DNA of 64,000 bases from Albimonas sp036154955 (GCA_036154955.1 JAYZWL010000135.1:129017-193016), one strand, 5' to 3'. Shown: positions 51,820 to 61,640, numbered from the stretch's first letter. The notes: generated by a model not told the origin, from the letters alone. Numbers and translations: made by a program.

Positions 51820-52470
51820 TCACCCGTCCAGCGCCCCTTTCAGCTCCGCCGCCACCGCATCCGGGGCGGCCATGCCGTCCACGCGCGCGAGCTTGCCCTT
51901 GGCCCAATAGTAGCCGATCAGGGGCGACGTGTCCCGATAATACGCCAGCAGCCGCGTGCGCATCGATTCCGCGTTGTCGTCCGGACGGCGCTTGAAGCTG
52001 TCCACCGCCCCGCACTTGTCGCAGGTGTCGGGCTTGGCCGGCGGGTTGGTCACGTCGTGATAGACCTCCCCGCACATGCCGCAGGTGAAGCGGCCCGACA
52101 CACGGTCGACCAGCGCCTCGTCGTCCACCCGCATCTCGATCACCGAGTCGAGCTCCAGGCCTTCCTTGGCCAGCAACTCGCCCAGCGCGTCGGCCTGGGC
52201 CAGCGTGCGGGGGAAGCCGTCGAAGATGGCGCCCTTGGCGGCGGCGCCGTTCTCCAGCTGCTCCCGGATCAGACCGATGACGATCTCGTCGGTCACCAGG
52301 CCGCCGCGGGCCATGACGTCGGCCACCCGCTTGCCCATCTCCGAACCGGAGGCCTGGGCCTCCCGCAGCATGTCGCCGGTGGAGAGCTGGACCATGCCCC
52401 GCTCCTCGACCAGACGGCGGGCCTGCGTGCCTTTCCCGGCCCCCGGGGGCCCCAGCAGAATGATGTTCAT
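51820..52470 (-). CDS. adk: Adenylate kinase
   Basis: The 216-residue enzyme interconverts ATP+AMP and 2 ADP. The P-loop is GPPGAGKGT (7-15), and the long LID domain carries four cysteines (C130, C133, C150, C153) as CxxC pairs, so it should bind zinc. Its ATG overlaps the secY stop by 4 bases. Confidence 0.96.
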   Translation of the reverse strand: MNIILLGPPGAGKGTQARRLVEERGMVQLSTGDMLREAQASGSEMGKRVADVMARGGLVTDEIVIGLIREQLENGAAAKGAIFDGFPRTLAQADALGELLAKEGLELDSVIEMRVDDEALVDRVSGRFTCGMCGEVYHDVTNPPAKPDTCDKCGAVDSFKRRPDDNAESMRTRLLAYYRDTSPLIGYYWAKGKLARVDGMAAPDAVAAELKGALDG

Positions 52471-53807
52471 CGCTTCTTCTTCCCCCGTCGTCCGAGCCGG
52501 GACCGTTCGATCAGCCCTTCGTATTGATGCGCGAGCAGATGGCTCTGGACCTGAGTTACGGTATCCATGGTGACCGACACCACGATCAGGAGCGAGGTGC
52601 CCCCGAAGTAGAACGGGATCGCGAGTTCCGAGATCAGGATCTCCGGCATCACGCAGATCACCGCGAGGTAGAGCGCGCCGACCGCGGTCAGTCGAGTCAG
52701 CACATAGTCGAAGTAGGCCGAGGTCTTGGCGCCGGGACGGATGCCCGGCACATAGCCGCCGTTCTTCTTCAGATTGTCCGCCACCTCGTCCGGGTTGAAC
52801 ACGACCGACGTGTAGAAGAACGAGAAGAACACGATCAGCGCCACGAAGGTCACCAGATACAGCGGCTGGCCGCGGCCCAGATAGGCCCCGACATAGCTCA
52901 GCCAGCCCGAGGCGCCGCCGTCGGCCGAGAACCCGGCCACGGTGGCGGGCAGCAGCAGCAGCGAGGAGGCGAAGATCGGCGGGATCACGCCGGCGGTGTT
53001 GACCTTCAGCGGCAGGAACGAGTTTTCGCCCCCATACATCCGCTGGCCGACCTGGCGCTTGGGATACTGCACGAGTATGCGCCGCTGGGCGCGCTCGATA
53101 TAGACCACCGCGCCGATCACCACGACCGCGCCGACCATCACGCCGATGATCACGGCGGCTGGAAGCTGACCGGTGCGGCCGAGCTCGAAAAGCTGCGCCA
53201 GCGCCGTCGGAAGATGGGCCACGATGCCCACATAGATGATCAGCGAGATGCCGTTGCCGATGCCGCGGGCGGTGATCTGCTCGCCCAGCCACATCAGGAA
53301 CATGGTGCCGCCGACCAGCGTGATCACCGTGGAGGCCCGGAAGAACCAGCCGGGATCGAGCGCCAGGCCCTGCCCCTCGAGCCCCACGGCGATGCCGTAG
53401 GCCTGGAAGGCGGCCAGCACCACGGTGCCGTAGCGGGTGTACTGGTTGATCTTCCGCCGGCCGGCTTCGCCGTCCTTCTTCATCGCTTCCAGCGACGGGA
53501 TCATCGAGCTCATGAGCTGCATGATGATCGAGGCGGAGATGTAGGGCATGATGCCCAGGGCGAAGATCGCCATGCGCTCCACGGCGCCGCCGGCGAACAT
53601 GTTGAACACGCCCAGGATGCCCGACTGGGTCTGTTCTACGAATCGCGCGAGCTGGATCGGATCGATGCCGGGCATGGGGATGTAGGTCCCCAGCCGGTAG
53701 ATCATCAGAAGCCCCAGCGCGAACAGAATCCGGCTCTGAAGCTCCTTGGCCTTTCCGAAGGTGCTCCAGCTCAGGTTCTGGGCCATCTGCTCGGCGGCGG
53801 ACGCCAT
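52467..53807 (-). CDS. secY: Preprotein translocase subunit SecY
   Basis: The 446-residue protein forms the channel of the Sec translocon with ten helices. It contains LGLLMIYRLGTYIPMPGID, the plug-region and GIGNGISLIIYVGI, and ends with the cytosolic basic tail RSRLGRRGKKKR. It is in its usual place after rplO, here 97 bases away. Confidence 0.97.
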   Translation of the reverse strand: MASAAEQMAQNLSWSTFGKAKELQSRILFALGLLMIYRLGTYIPMPGIDPIQLARFVEQTQSGILGVFNMFAGGAVERMAIFALGIMPYISASIIMQLMSSMIPSLEAMKKDGEAGRRKINQYTRYGTVVLAAFQAYGIAVGLEGQGLALDPGWFFRASTVITLVGGTMFLMWLGEQITARGIGNGISLIIYVGIVAHLPTALAQLFELGRTGQLPAAVIIGVMVGAVVVIGAVVYIERAQRRILVQYPKRQVGQRMYGGENSFLPLKVNTAGVIPPIFASSLLLLPATVAGFSADGGASGWLSYVGAYLGRGQPLYLVTFVALIVFFSFFYTSVVFNPDEVADNLKKNGGYVPGIRPGAKTSAYFDYVLTRLTAVGALYLAVICVMPEILISELAIPFYFGGTSLLIVVSVTMDTVTQVQSHLLAHQYEGLIERSRLGRRGKKKR

Positions 53808-53904
53808 GGCGCTCTCCCTGAATCGGTCAAAGCGACGCCGCCGGGGGACGAGCCCCGCGGCGGCGCCACGTGTTAACTAGTCGACGGGCTGCAGGCCCGC
53901 AATG

Positions 53905-54396
53905 TCATTCCGCGGACTCGGACGCCGCAGGGGCCGCGGGGGCCAGCACCGTGATCTTGCCGCCGGCGGCCTCGATCGCGGCCACGGCCGACTTCGACGC
54001 GCCGGTGACCTCGATGGTCAGGCCCTTGGGCGCCTCGCCCCGGCCCAGCAGCCGGACGCCGTCCAGCTTGCGCCGCACCAGCCCGGAAGCCACCAGCGCC
54101 GCCTCGTCGATCGGCTTGGAGGCGTCGAGCTTCCCCGCCTCGATGAACTTGGCGATGTTGTCCAGGTTCACCACCACGAAATCCTTGCGGAAGATGTTCG
54201 TGAAGCCGCGCTTGGGCAGACGCCGGTAGATCGGCATCTGGCCGCCCTCGTAGCCGTTGATGGCCACGCCGGAGCGCGAGGTCTGGCCCTTGATGCCGCG
54301 GCCGGCGGTCTTGCCCTTGCCCGAGCCCGGGCCGCGGCCGACGCGCTTCTTCTTGCGCGTGGCGCCGGGATTGTCGCGGAGTTCGTGAAGCTGCAT
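53905..54396 (-). CDS. rplO: 50S ribosomal protein L15
   Basis: The 163-residue protein opens MQLHELRDNPGATRKKKRVGRGPGSGKGKTAGRG, cited here by its motif GRGPGSGKGKTAGRG, and carries GQTSRSGVAINGYEGGQMPIYRRLPKRGF. A hairpin at 54465-54490 separates it from rpmD. Confidence 0.96.
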   Translation of the reverse strand: MQLHELRDNPGATRKKKRVGRGPGSGKGKTAGRGIKGQTSRSGVAINGYEGGQMPIYRRLPKRGFTNIFRKDFVVVNLDNIAKFIEAGKLDASKPIDEAALVASGLVRRKLDGVRLLGRGEAPKGLTIEVTGASKSAVAAIEAAGGKITVLAPAAPAASESAE

Positions 54397-54464
54397 GACG
54401 CGTGTTCCTTCTGTCGGACCCGGCGCGCGGCGTCATCCGCGGGGGGCCATCGACCTGACGGGAA

Positions 54465-54490
54465 AGGGGCCGCGATGGCGCGGCCCCCCT
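54465..54490 (-). terminator. Hairpin between rpmD and rplO (attenuator-like)
   Basis: A 9-bp GC stem (54466-54474 with 54479-54487) and the trinucleotide TTT on the minus strand resemble a weak terminator inside the spc operon. Confidence 0.5.
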
Positions 54491-54510
54491 GTTCGGTTGC
54501 GAAGGGCGGC

Positions 54511-54699
54511 TCAGCCGCGCTCTTCGATGATCTTCGCCAGATGCGGGATCGAGTCGACCATGCCGCGCACCGAGGGGGTGTCCTCCAGCTCGCGGGTCTT
54601 GTGCATCTTGTTCAGCCCGAGGCCCTTGAGGGTCTCGCGCTGCTTGGCGGGGCGGCGGATCGGCGAGCCGATCTGCTTGACGACGATGGTCTTGGCCAT
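54511..54699 (-). CDS. rpmD: 50S ribosomal protein L30
   Basis: The 62-residue protein has IVVKQIGSPIRRPAKQRETLKGLGLNKMHK, the full L30 fold, ending in an HLAKIIEE helix. It lies 11 bases after rpsE. Confidence 0.95.
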   Translation of the reverse strand: MAKTIVVKQIGSPIRRPAKQRETLKGLGLNKMHKTRELEDTPSVRGMVDSIPHLAKIIEERG

Positions 54700-54710
54700 A
54701 TCGATCTACC

Positions 54711-55283
54711 TCACGCTTCCGCGGCTTCGGCGTCGGCCGAGGCGTTGTCGCGCTTGGGCAGAATGTCAGCGACCTTCTTGCCCCGGCGCGCGGCCACGTG
54801 ACGGGGCGAGGATTCCTCCTTCAGCCCGTCGATGGTGGCCCGGATCATGTTGTAGGGGTTCTGGGACCCGATGGACTTGGCCACCACGTCCTGAACGCCC
54901 AGCATCTCGAACACGGCGCGCATAGGACCGCCGGCGATGATGCCGGTGCCCTGCGGCGCGGTCCGCATCACCACCTTGCCGGCGCCGTGATGGCCCCGGA
55001 CGTCGTGATGCAGCGTGCGGCCTTCCCGCAGGGGCACCCGGATCAGGCCGCGCTTGGCCTGCTCGGTCGCCTTGCGGATCGCCTCGGGGACCTCGCGGGC
55101 CTTGCCCTTGCCGAAGCCCACGCGGCCCTTCTGGTCGCCCACGACCACCAGAGCCGCGAAGCCGAAGCGCTTGCCGCCCTTCACGGTCTTGGAGACGCGG
55201 TTGATGGCGACGAGGCGATCCTGGAATTCCGGATCCTCGTCGCGGTCGCGGCGGCGATCGCGCCGGTTGTCTTCCCTGGCCAT
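54711..55283 (-). CDS. rpsE: 30S ribosomal protein S5
   Basis: The 190-residue protein has a charged N-terminus, then FQDRLVAINRVSKTVKGGKRFGFAALVVVGD and the second domain APQGTGIIAGGPMRAVFEMLGVQDVVAKSIGS. S5 helps decoding accuracy. It follows rplR by 10 bases. Confidence 0.97.
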   Translation of the reverse strand: MAREDNRRDRRRDRDEDPEFQDRLVAINRVSKTVKGGKRFGFAALVVVGDQKGRVGFGKGKAREVPEAIRKATEQAKRGLIRVPLREGRTLHHDVRGHHGAGKVVMRTAPQGTGIIAGGPMRAVFEMLGVQDVVAKSIGSQNPYNMIRATIDGLKEESSPRHVAARRGKKVADILPKRDNASADAEAAEA

Positions 55284-55293
55284 TATCGCCTCC

Positions 55294-55653
55294 TCAGAAC
55301 TTCAGGCCGCCTTCACGGGCGGCGTCGGCGAGCGCCTTGACCTTCCCGTGAAAGAGGTAGCCGCCGCGGTCGAACACGACCTCCTCGATGCCGGCGGCCT
55401 TGGCGCGCTCGGCGATCGCGGCGCCGATCTTGGCCGCGGCTTCCTTGTTGTTCTTCCCGATCACGCCCAGGGCGGACTCGAGGCTCGACGCGGCGCACAG
55501 GGTCTTGCCCTGGGCGTCGTCGATCACCTGGACCGAGATGTTCTTGTTCGAACGGTGAACCGACAGGCGGAGCTTGCCGTTCGAGACTTTCCGCAGACGG
55601 CTGCGCACACGCTGGCGGCGCCGCTGAAACAGTTCGCGCTTGGTCAAAGCCAT
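55294..55653 (-). CDS. rplR: 50S ribosomal protein L18
   Basis: The 119-residue protein has RRQRVRSRLRKVSNGKLRLSVHRSNKNISVQVIDD and ends FDRGGYLFHGKVKALADAAREGGLKF; it binds 5S rRNA with L5. It follows rplF by 12 bases. Confidence 0.97.
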   Translation of the reverse strand: MALTKRELFQRRRQRVRSRLRKVSNGKLRLSVHRSNKNISVQVIDDAQGKTLCAASSLESALGVIGKNNKEAAAKIGAAIAERAKAAGIEEVVFDRGGYLFHGKVKALADAAREGGLKF

Positions 55654-55665
55654 TTCGACGCCTCC

Positions 55666-56199
55666 TTACTTCTTCTTGCCTTCCTTGCGGAAGATGTACT
55701 CGCCCTTGTAGCGAATGCCCTTGCCCTTGTAGGGCTCCGGCGCGCGCCACTCGCGGATGTTCGCCGCCACCTGGCCGACCTGCTGCTGGTCGATGCCGGA
55801 GATGGCGATTTCGGTCGGCTTGGCGCAGACGATGTCGATCCCGTCGGGGATCGCGTATTCCACGTCATGCGAATAGCCGAGCGCAAGCTTCAGGGTCTTG
55901 CCCTGGACCTGGGCGCGGTAACCGACGCCCTGGATCTCGAGCTCTTTCTTGAAGCCCTCTGTCACGCCCGTGATCAGGTTCTGAACCTGGGTGCGGGACA
56001 TGCCCCACTGCTGACGGGCGCGCTTGGACAGACCGCGCGGCTTCACCGAAACCGCGTTGTCCTCCAGGATCACGTCCACGTCGTCCGTGGCGGTGAAGGA
56101 GCGGACGCCCTTCGGACCCTTGACCTCGACGGTCTGGCCCGAGACGGTCGCCGTCACGCCCTTGGGAAGCTCGACGGGCCTCTTTCCGATGCGGGACAT
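55666..56199 (-). CDS. rplF: 50S ribosomal protein L6
   Basis: The 177-residue protein begins MSRIGKRPVELPKGV, the L6 norm, and ends EPYKGKGIRYKGEYIFRKEGKKK, lying near the GTPase-associated centre. The start at 56199 is preferred to an upstream frame to 56265 that overlaps rpsH. Confidence 0.97.
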   Translation of the reverse strand: MSRIGKRPVELPKGVTATVSGQTVEVKGPKGVRSFTATDDVDVILEDNAVSVKPRGLSKRARQQWGMSRTQVQNLITGVTEGFKKELEIQGVGYRAQVQGKTLKLALGYSHDVEYAIPDGIDIVCAKPTEIAISGIDQQQVGQVAANIREWRAPEPYKGKGIRYKGEYIFRKEGKKK

Positions 56200-56209
56200 T
56201 CCAGCCTCC

Positions 56210-56608
56210 TCAGAACACCGTGCACAGGACTTCGCCACCGACATTGTCGGCGCGGGCCTGCGCATCGGACATGACGCCCTTGGGGGTCGAGACGATGGCG
56301 ACGCCGAGGCCCTGACGGACCGACGGCAGCTCGCCCACGCCCGAGTAGACGCGGCGGCCGGGGGTGGAGACGCGCTTGATCTCCTTGATCACCGGCATGC
56401 CGTCGAAATACTTCAGGCTGATCTCGAATTCCGGCAGCCCGCGGGGGCCGACGGCCGGCTCGTAGCCGCGGATGTAACCCTCGGCCTGGAGCACTTCCAG
56501 GACGCGGCCGCGCATCTTCGAGGCGGGGGTGCGGACGGTCGACTTGAAACGCATCTGCGCGTTGCGGATGCGGGTCAGCATATCGCCGATGGGATCGTTC
56601 ACAGACAT
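56210..56608 (-). CDS. rpsH: 30S ribosomal protein S8
   Basis: The 132-residue protein reads NDPIGDMLTRIRNAQMRFKSTV and ends GLGVAIVSTPKGVMSDAQARADNVGGEVLCTVF. In E. coli S8 is the translational repressor of the spc operon; whether that holds here is not visible. Confidence 0.97.
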   Translation of the reverse strand: MSVNDPIGDMLTRIRNAQMRFKSTVRTPASKMRGRVLEVLQAEGYIRGYEPAVGPRGLPEFEISLKYFDGMPVIKEIKRVSTPGRRVYSGVGELPSVRQGLGVAIVSTPKGVMSDAQARADNVGGEVLCTVF

Positions 56609-56618
56609 GCGTCGCTCC

Positions 56619-56924
56619 TCACCAGCTCGACTTCACCATGCCGGGGATCTGCCCGACGGAGGCGTAATCCCGCAGCGCGATGCGCGACATCTTCAGCTTG
56701 CGATAGTAGGCCTTGGGACGGCCGGTCACTTCGCAGCGGTTGTGCAGACGGGTCGCCGACGAGTTCCGCGGCAGCTTCGCCAGCTTCATCGACAGCTTCA
56801 CGCGATCCGAGAGCGACAGCTCGGGGTCGCGGATCTGCTCCTTCAGGGCGGCGCGCTTGGCGGCGTACTGGTCGACCAGCTTCTGCCGCTTCTTTTCGCG
56901 CTCGATCATGCTCACTTTGGCCAT
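56619..56924 (-). CDS. rpsN: 30S ribosomal protein S14
   Basis: The 101-residue protein is the long, zinc-free S14 type: it has one cysteine (NRCEVTGRPK) rather than CxxC pairs, and ends MSRIALRDYASVGQIPGMVKSSW. It lies between rplE and rpsH. Confidence 0.97.
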   Translation of the reverse strand: MAKVSMIEREKKRQKLVDQYAAKRAALKEQIRDPELSLSDRVKLSMKLAKLPRNSSATRLHNRCEVTGRPKAYYRKLKMSRIALRDYASVGQIPGMVKSSW

Positions 56925-56944
56925 ATCGAAATCCTTCCGCGCGA

Positions 56945-57497
<553 letters not shown>

Positions 57498-57505
<8 letters not shown>

Positions 57506-57812
57506 CGACGATCTCCCCGGACTTCTTGGCGAAGCGCACCTTCTTGCCGTCGACCGTCTTGAAGCCGACGCGGGTCGGCCCGCCGGTCTTGGGGTCGATC
57601 AGCGCGAGGTTCGACAGGTCGATGGTCGCTTCCTTGGAGATGCGGCCGCCCTGGCTCTGCGCGGTCTGGCGCTGGTGGCGGACCACCATGTTCACGCCCT
57701 GGACGAGGGCTTTGCCGTCGGACGGCAGGACCTTGAGGATCTCGCCCTCGTTGCCCTTGTCGCGGCCGGCGAGCACGACGACGCGGTCGCCCTTCTTGAG
57801 CTTCGCAGCCAT
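57498..57812 (-). CDS. rplX: 50S ribosomal protein L24
   Basis: The 104-residue protein has the KOW motif KLKKGDRVVVLAGRDKGNEGEILKVLP and NMVVRHQRQTAQSQGGR. It is an early assembly protein. Its start shares a base with the rplN stop (TGATG). Confidence 0.97.
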
Positions 57813-58180
57813 CAGAGCACCTCCGGCGCCAGCGAAATGATCTTCATGAAGTTCTTCGCACGCAGCTCGCGCACGACCGGCCCGAAGATGCGGGTCCCGA
57901 TCGGCTCCATGTTGTTGTTCAGGAGCACGGCGGCGTTGTCGTCGAAGCGGATGGCGGTGCCGTCGGCGCGACGGACCTCCTTGGCGGTGCGGACGACGAC
58001 GGCCTTGCGGACCTCGCCCTTCTTCACGCGACCGCGCGGAATGGCCTCCTTCACGGAGACCACGATGATGTCGCCGACGGAGGCGTATTTACGCTTCGCG
58101 CCGCCGAGCACCTTGATGCACTGAACCCGACGCGCGCCGCTGTTGTCAGCGACCGTCAGGTTGGTCTGCATCTGGATCAT
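57812..58180 (-). CDS. rplN: 50S ribosomal protein L14
   Basis: The 122-residue protein has MIQMQTNLTVADNSGARRVQCIKVLGG and RIFGPVVRELRAKNFMKIISLAPEVL, full length for L14. It sits between rpsQ and rplX. Confidence 0.97.
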   Translation of the reverse strand: MIQMQTNLTVADNSGARRVQCIKVLGGAKRKYASVGDIIVVSVKEAIPRGRVKKGEVRKAVVVRTAKEVRRADGTAIRFDDNAAVLLNNNMEPIGTRIFGPVVRELRAKNFMKIISLAPEVL

Positions 58181-58265
58181 GGCAGTTTCTCCCGACCTGC
58201 GGAGACAGCGCGTCCGGCGCGCCCCGCGGTTTCGACGTTGTCCCGGCGGACGTGTTCAGCGAGGC

Positions 58266-58502
58266 TCACGCCTCGTCGAGCACGACCTCCCAGGTCTTGC
58301 TCTTGGACTTCGGCGGGCATTCGCGAATGCGCACCGTCTCGCCCGGCTTGCAGACGTTGTTCTCGTCATGGGCGTGGTAACGCTTGGACGAACGCACGGT
58401 CTTCTTCATCAGCGGATGGGTGAAGCGACGCTCCACCAGCACCGTGACGCTCTTGTCGTTCTTGTCCGAAACCACAGTGCCCTGAAGGATGCGACGGGGC
58501 AT
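58266..58502 (-). CDS. rpsQ: 30S ribosomal protein S17
   Basis: The 78-residue protein has RRILQGTVVSDKNDKSVTVLVERRFTHPLMKKTVRSSKRYHAHDE, an OB-fold 16S rRNA binder. It starts one base after the rpmC stop. Confidence 0.97.
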   Translation of the reverse strand: MPRRILQGTVVSDKNDKSVTVLVERRFTHPLMKKTVRSSKRYHAHDENNVCKPGETVRIRECPPKSKSKTWEVVLDEA

Positions 58503-58503
58503 A

Positions 58504-58710
58504 TCAGGCCTCCTGGGCGGCCGCGGCCGCCTTCTGGTTCAGAATGGTGTTGACCCGGGCGACGTCGCGACGGACGGCGCGCATGCGGGCGGTGTTCTCG
58601 TTCTGGCCGGTGGCGGCCCGGAAGCGGAGGTTGAACGCCTCCTTCTTCAGCGCGGCGAGCTCCTCGCGCAGCTGATCGGGCGTCTTCTCGCGCAGATCGG
58701 CGGCTTTCAT
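58504..58710 (-). CDS. rpmC: 50S ribosomal protein L29
   Basis: The 68-residue protein begins MKAADLREKTPDQLREELAALKKEAFNLRFR and is a two-helix protein near the exit tunnel. The ATG at 58710 is favoured over a frame to 58749. A 188-base gap separates it from rplP, larger than other gaps here. Confidence 0.95.
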   Translation of the reverse strand: MKAADLREKTPDQLREELAALKKEAFNLRFRAATGQNENTARMRAVRRDVARVNTILNQKAAAAAQEA

Positions 58711-58898
58711 CAGCCCACGTCCTCTTTCTCGCGTTCCCGGGGCCGGCATTTCCGGTCCCCGTCAGACATGGCGCCGATCGCGGCGCCCCTGCTTGCCAAA
58801 ATCTCGGGGCCGGTCGAACCCGGCCCCGGATCAAATTCCCACGGCACGTTCGCCGCGCGACGACGATGCCCGCGGCCCGGAAAGCTCCGGGCCCCAGA

Positions 58899-59312
58899 TC
58901 ACCAGTCTTCGCGCTGAACGAATCGGCACTTGATGGGCAGCTTCATCGCCGCCAATCGGAGGGCTTCCCGTGCCACAGGTTCGGCCACCCCGTCAATCTC
59001 GAACATGACGCGGCCGGGCTTCACTTTCGCGGCCCAGTATTCGACCGAACCCTTGCCCTTGCCCATGCGGACTTCGGTGGGCTTCTGGGTCACGGGGACG
59101 TCGGGGAAGATGCGGATCCACACCCGGCCCTGACGCTTCATGTGACGGGTCATCGCGCGGCGGGCGGCCTCGATCTGGCGCGCGGTGATGCGCTCCGGCT
59201 CGACGGCCTTCAGCCCGAACGCCCCGAAATTGAGGTCGGTCCCGCCCTTCGCCAGGCCGTGGATGCGGCCCTTGTGCTGCTTGCGGAACTTCGTGCGCTT
59301 CGGCGACAGCAT
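58899..59312 (-). CDS. rplP: 50S ribosomal protein L16
   Basis: The 137-residue protein has LSPKRTKFRKQHKGRIHGLAKGGTDLNFGAFGLKA and WIRIFPDVPVTQKPTEVRMGKGKGSVEYW, lying at the A-site tRNA elbow. It lies 24 bases after rpsC. Confidence 0.97.
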   Translation of the reverse strand: MLSPKRTKFRKQHKGRIHGLAKGGTDLNFGAFGLKAVEPERITARQIEAARRAMTRHMKRQGRVWIRIFPDVPVTQKPTEVRMGKGKGSVEYWAAKVKPGRVMFEIDGVAEPVAREALRLAAMKLPIKCRFVQREDW

Positions 59313-59336
59313 TTCAGTTGCTCCTCAGCTCTCGGC

Positions 59337-60035
59337 TCAGTTGCGGGAAGGGCGCGAGGCGCCTTCCTGCATTTCCTGCTGCCGGCGATCGCGCGCCTGG
59401 GGGTCGTGCTCCATGATCTCGCCCTTGAAGATCCAGGTCTTGATCCCGATGATCCCGTAGGCGGTCTTGGCTTCCACGTGGGCGTAGTCGATGTCCGCGC
59501 GCATGGTGTGCAGGGGCACGCGGCCCTCGCGATACCATTCGGTGCGGGCGATCTCCGCGCCGCCGAGACGGCCGGCGGCGTTGATCCGGATGCCCAGGGC
59601 GCCCATGCGCATGGCGTTCTGCACCGCGCGCTTGATCGCCCGGCGGAAGGCCACGCGACGCTCGAGCTGCTGGGCGATGTTCTCGCCGACCAGCTGCGCG
59701 TCGATCTCGGGCTTGCGGACCTCGACGATGTTGAGATGCAGCTCGGAGGCGGTCAGCTTGGCCACTTCCTTGCGCAGCTTCTCGATGTCGGCGCCCTTCT
59801 TGCCGATGATCACGCCCGGACGCGCGGTGTGGATCGTCACCCGGCACTTGCGGTGCGGACGCTCGATCACCACGCGGCTGACGCCGGCGTTGGCGCAGGT
59901 CTTGCGGATGAACTCGCGGATCCGCAGATCCTCGTGCAGCAGCGCGCCGTAGTCCTTGGCGTTGGCGAACCAACGGCTGTCCCAGGTCCGGTTGATCTGC
60001 AGCCGGAGCCCGATCGGATTGACCTTGTTACCCAT
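59337..60035 (-). CDS. rpsC: 30S ribosomal protein S3
   Basis: The 232-residue protein has the KH domain GVIIGKKGADIEKLRKEV and the late GIIGIKTWIFKGEIMEHDPQ motif; it forms part of the mRNA entry helicase. Its start shares a base with the rplV stop (TGATG). Confidence 0.97.
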   Translation of the reverse strand: MGNKVNPIGLRLQINRTWDSRWFANAKDYGALLHEDLRIREFIRKTCANAGVSRVVIERPHRKCRVTIHTARPGVIIGKKGADIEKLRKEVAKLTASELHLNIVEVRKPEIDAQLVGENIAQQLERRVAFRRAIKRAVQNAMRMGALGIRINAAGRLGGAEIARTEWYREGRVPLHTMRADIDYAHVEAKTAYGIIGIKTWIFKGEIMEHDPQARDRRQQEMQEGASRPSRN

Positions 60036-60436
60036 CAGGCGTTCTCCTCGACCTGCTCGACCGCCGCCTCGACCTGACGCACCTTGATGGTGATCTGGCT
60101 GAACGGCTTCTCGATCCGACCGAACCGGCCGCGGGCGCGGGGACGGCCGCGCTTCAGGACCAGGTTCTTGCCGACATAGGCCTCGGCGACGATCAGCTCA
60201 TCGACGTCCAGCCCGTGGTTGTTCTCGGCGTTGGCGATGGCCGACTGCAGCGTCTTGCGCACGTCCTGCGCGATCCGCTTCTTCGAGAAGGCCAGCTCGT
60301 TGAGCGCGCGGGCGACCGGCTTCTTGCGGATCAGGCCCGCCACCAGGTTCAGCTTGCGCGGCGAGGTGCGCAGCTGCTTGCTGATCGCCATCGCCTCGTT
60401 GTCCGCCGCGCGGCGGGGGTTGGAAGACTTGCCCAT
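60035..60436 (-). CDS. rplV: 50S ribosomal protein L22
   Basis: The 133-residue protein has RTSPRKLNLVAGLIRKKPVARALNELAFS and the tunnel-lining loop RGRPRARGRFGRIEKPFSQI. A slightly extended N-terminus (MGKSSNPRRAADNEAMA) precedes the core. It follows rpsS by 4 bases. Confidence 0.97.
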   Translation of the reverse strand: MGKSSNPRRAADNEAMAISKQLRTSPRKLNLVAGLIRKKPVARALNELAFSKKRIAQDVRKTLQSAIANAENNHGLDVDELIVAEAYVGKNLVLKRGRPRARGRFGRIEKPFSQITIKVRQVEAAVEQVEENA

Positions 60437-60440
60437 CGCC

Positions 60441-60719
60441 TTACCTCCGCTTCGCTTTCTTGTCGGCCGCGTGGCCGTAATAGGTGCGGGTCGGCGAGAA
60501 CTCGCCGAACTTGTGCCCGATCATGTCCTCGGTCACGGAGACCGGGATATGCTTCTGACCGTTGTAGACCCCGAAGGTGAGGCCCACGAACTGGGGCAGA
60601 ATGGTGGACCGACGGGACCAGATCTTGATCACCTCGGCCCGGCTCGACTGGCTCGCCTTCTCCGCCTTCTTCAAGACGTAGGAGTCGACGAACGGACCTT
60701 TCCAGACGGAACGCGCCAT
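60441..60719 (-). CDS. rpsS: 30S ribosomal protein S19
   Basis: The 92-residue protein begins MARSVWKGPFVDSYVLKKAEKA and has IPVSVTEDMIGHKFGEFSPTRTYYGH. It contacts S13 in the head. It follows rplB by 14 bases. Confidence 0.97.
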   Translation of the reverse strand: MARSVWKGPFVDSYVLKKAEKASQSSRAEVIKIWSRRSTILPQFVGLTFGVYNGQKHIPVSVTEDMIGHKFGEFSPTRTYYGHAADKKAKRR

Positions 60720-60733
60720 CTATTCGTCCCTCC

Positions 60734-61573
60734 TCAGCGACCGCTCTTGCGGGCGTGCCGCGAGCGGATGATGTATTTCTGCGTGGACTTGTTCTTGCGG
60801 GTGCGGGTGCCCTTGGTGTCCTTGCCCCAGGGCGTCACCGGCGTCCGGCCGCCCGAGGTGCGGCCTTCGCCGCCGCCATGCGGGTGGTCGATCGGGTTCA
60901 TCGCGACGCCGCGGACGGCGGGGCGCTTGCCCTGGTGACGGGTCCGACCGGCCTTGCCGAAGTTCTGGTTCGAATGGTCGGGGTTGGACACCGCGCCGAT
61001 CGTGGCCATGCACTCCTGACGGACCATGCGCAGCTCGCCCGAGCTCAGACGGATCTGGGCGTAGCCGCCGTCGCGACCCACGAACTGGGCGTAGGCGCCG
61101 GCGGAGCGCGCGATCTGACCGCCCTTGCCGGGCTTCAGCTCGATGTTGTGCACGATCGAGCCCACCGGGATGCCGGAGAAGGGCATCGCGTTGCCGGGCT
61201 TCACGTCGGCCTTCGCGCCCGCGACGACCTTGTCGCCGACCGCCAGACGCTGGGGGGCCAGGATGTAGGCCTGCTCGCCGTCCTCATACTGGATGAGGGC
61301 GATGAAGGCGGTGCGGTTCGGGTCGTATTCGATCCGCTGCACCTCGGCCGAGACGTCCCACTTCCGCCGCTTGAAGTCGACGATGCGGTAGAGGCGCTTC
61401 GCGCCGCCGCCGATCCGCCGAGCGGTGATGCGTCCGGTGTTGTTGCGTCCGCCCTTCTTCGTAAGCCCTTCGGTGAGCTTCTTGACAGGGCGACCCTTGA
61501 ACAGCTCCGAACGGTCGATCAGAACCAGCCCGCGCTGGCCCGGCGTCGTGGGATTGTAGGATTTCAACGCCAT
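60734..61573 (-). CDS. rplB: 50S ribosomal protein L2
   Basis: The 279-residue protein has MALKSYNPTTPGQRGLVLIDRSELFKG and the conserved MNPIDHPHGGGEGRTSGGR with the histidine near the peptidyl transferase centre. It is separated from rplW by 79 bases containing a hairpin around the rplW stop. Confidence 0.97.
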   Translation of the reverse strand: MALKSYNPTTPGQRGLVLIDRSELFKGRPVKKLTEGLTKKGGRNNTGRITARRIGGGAKRLYRIVDFKRRKWDVSAEVQRIEYDPNRTAFIALIQYEDGEQAYILAPQRLAVGDKVVAGAKADVKPGNAMPFSGIPVGSIVHNIELKPGKGGQIARSAGAYAQFVGRDGGYAQIRLSSGELRMVRQECMATIGAVSNPDHSNQNFGKAGRTRHQGKRPAVRGVAMNPIDHPHGGGEGRTSGGRTPVTPWGKDTKGTRTRKNKSTQKYIIRSRHARKSGR

Positions 61574-61640
61574 CTTGCTGTCTTCCGTTGCCGTCCGGGC
61601 CCGGCTCTGCGACCGGGGTCCCGGGGAATTGGGTCAGCGC

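Noticed and set aside
51820..53292. Apparent 490-codon protein formed by extending adk upstream into secY
   Set aside because: The first part is secY read in another frame; adk has a normal ATG at 52470 overlapping the secY stop.
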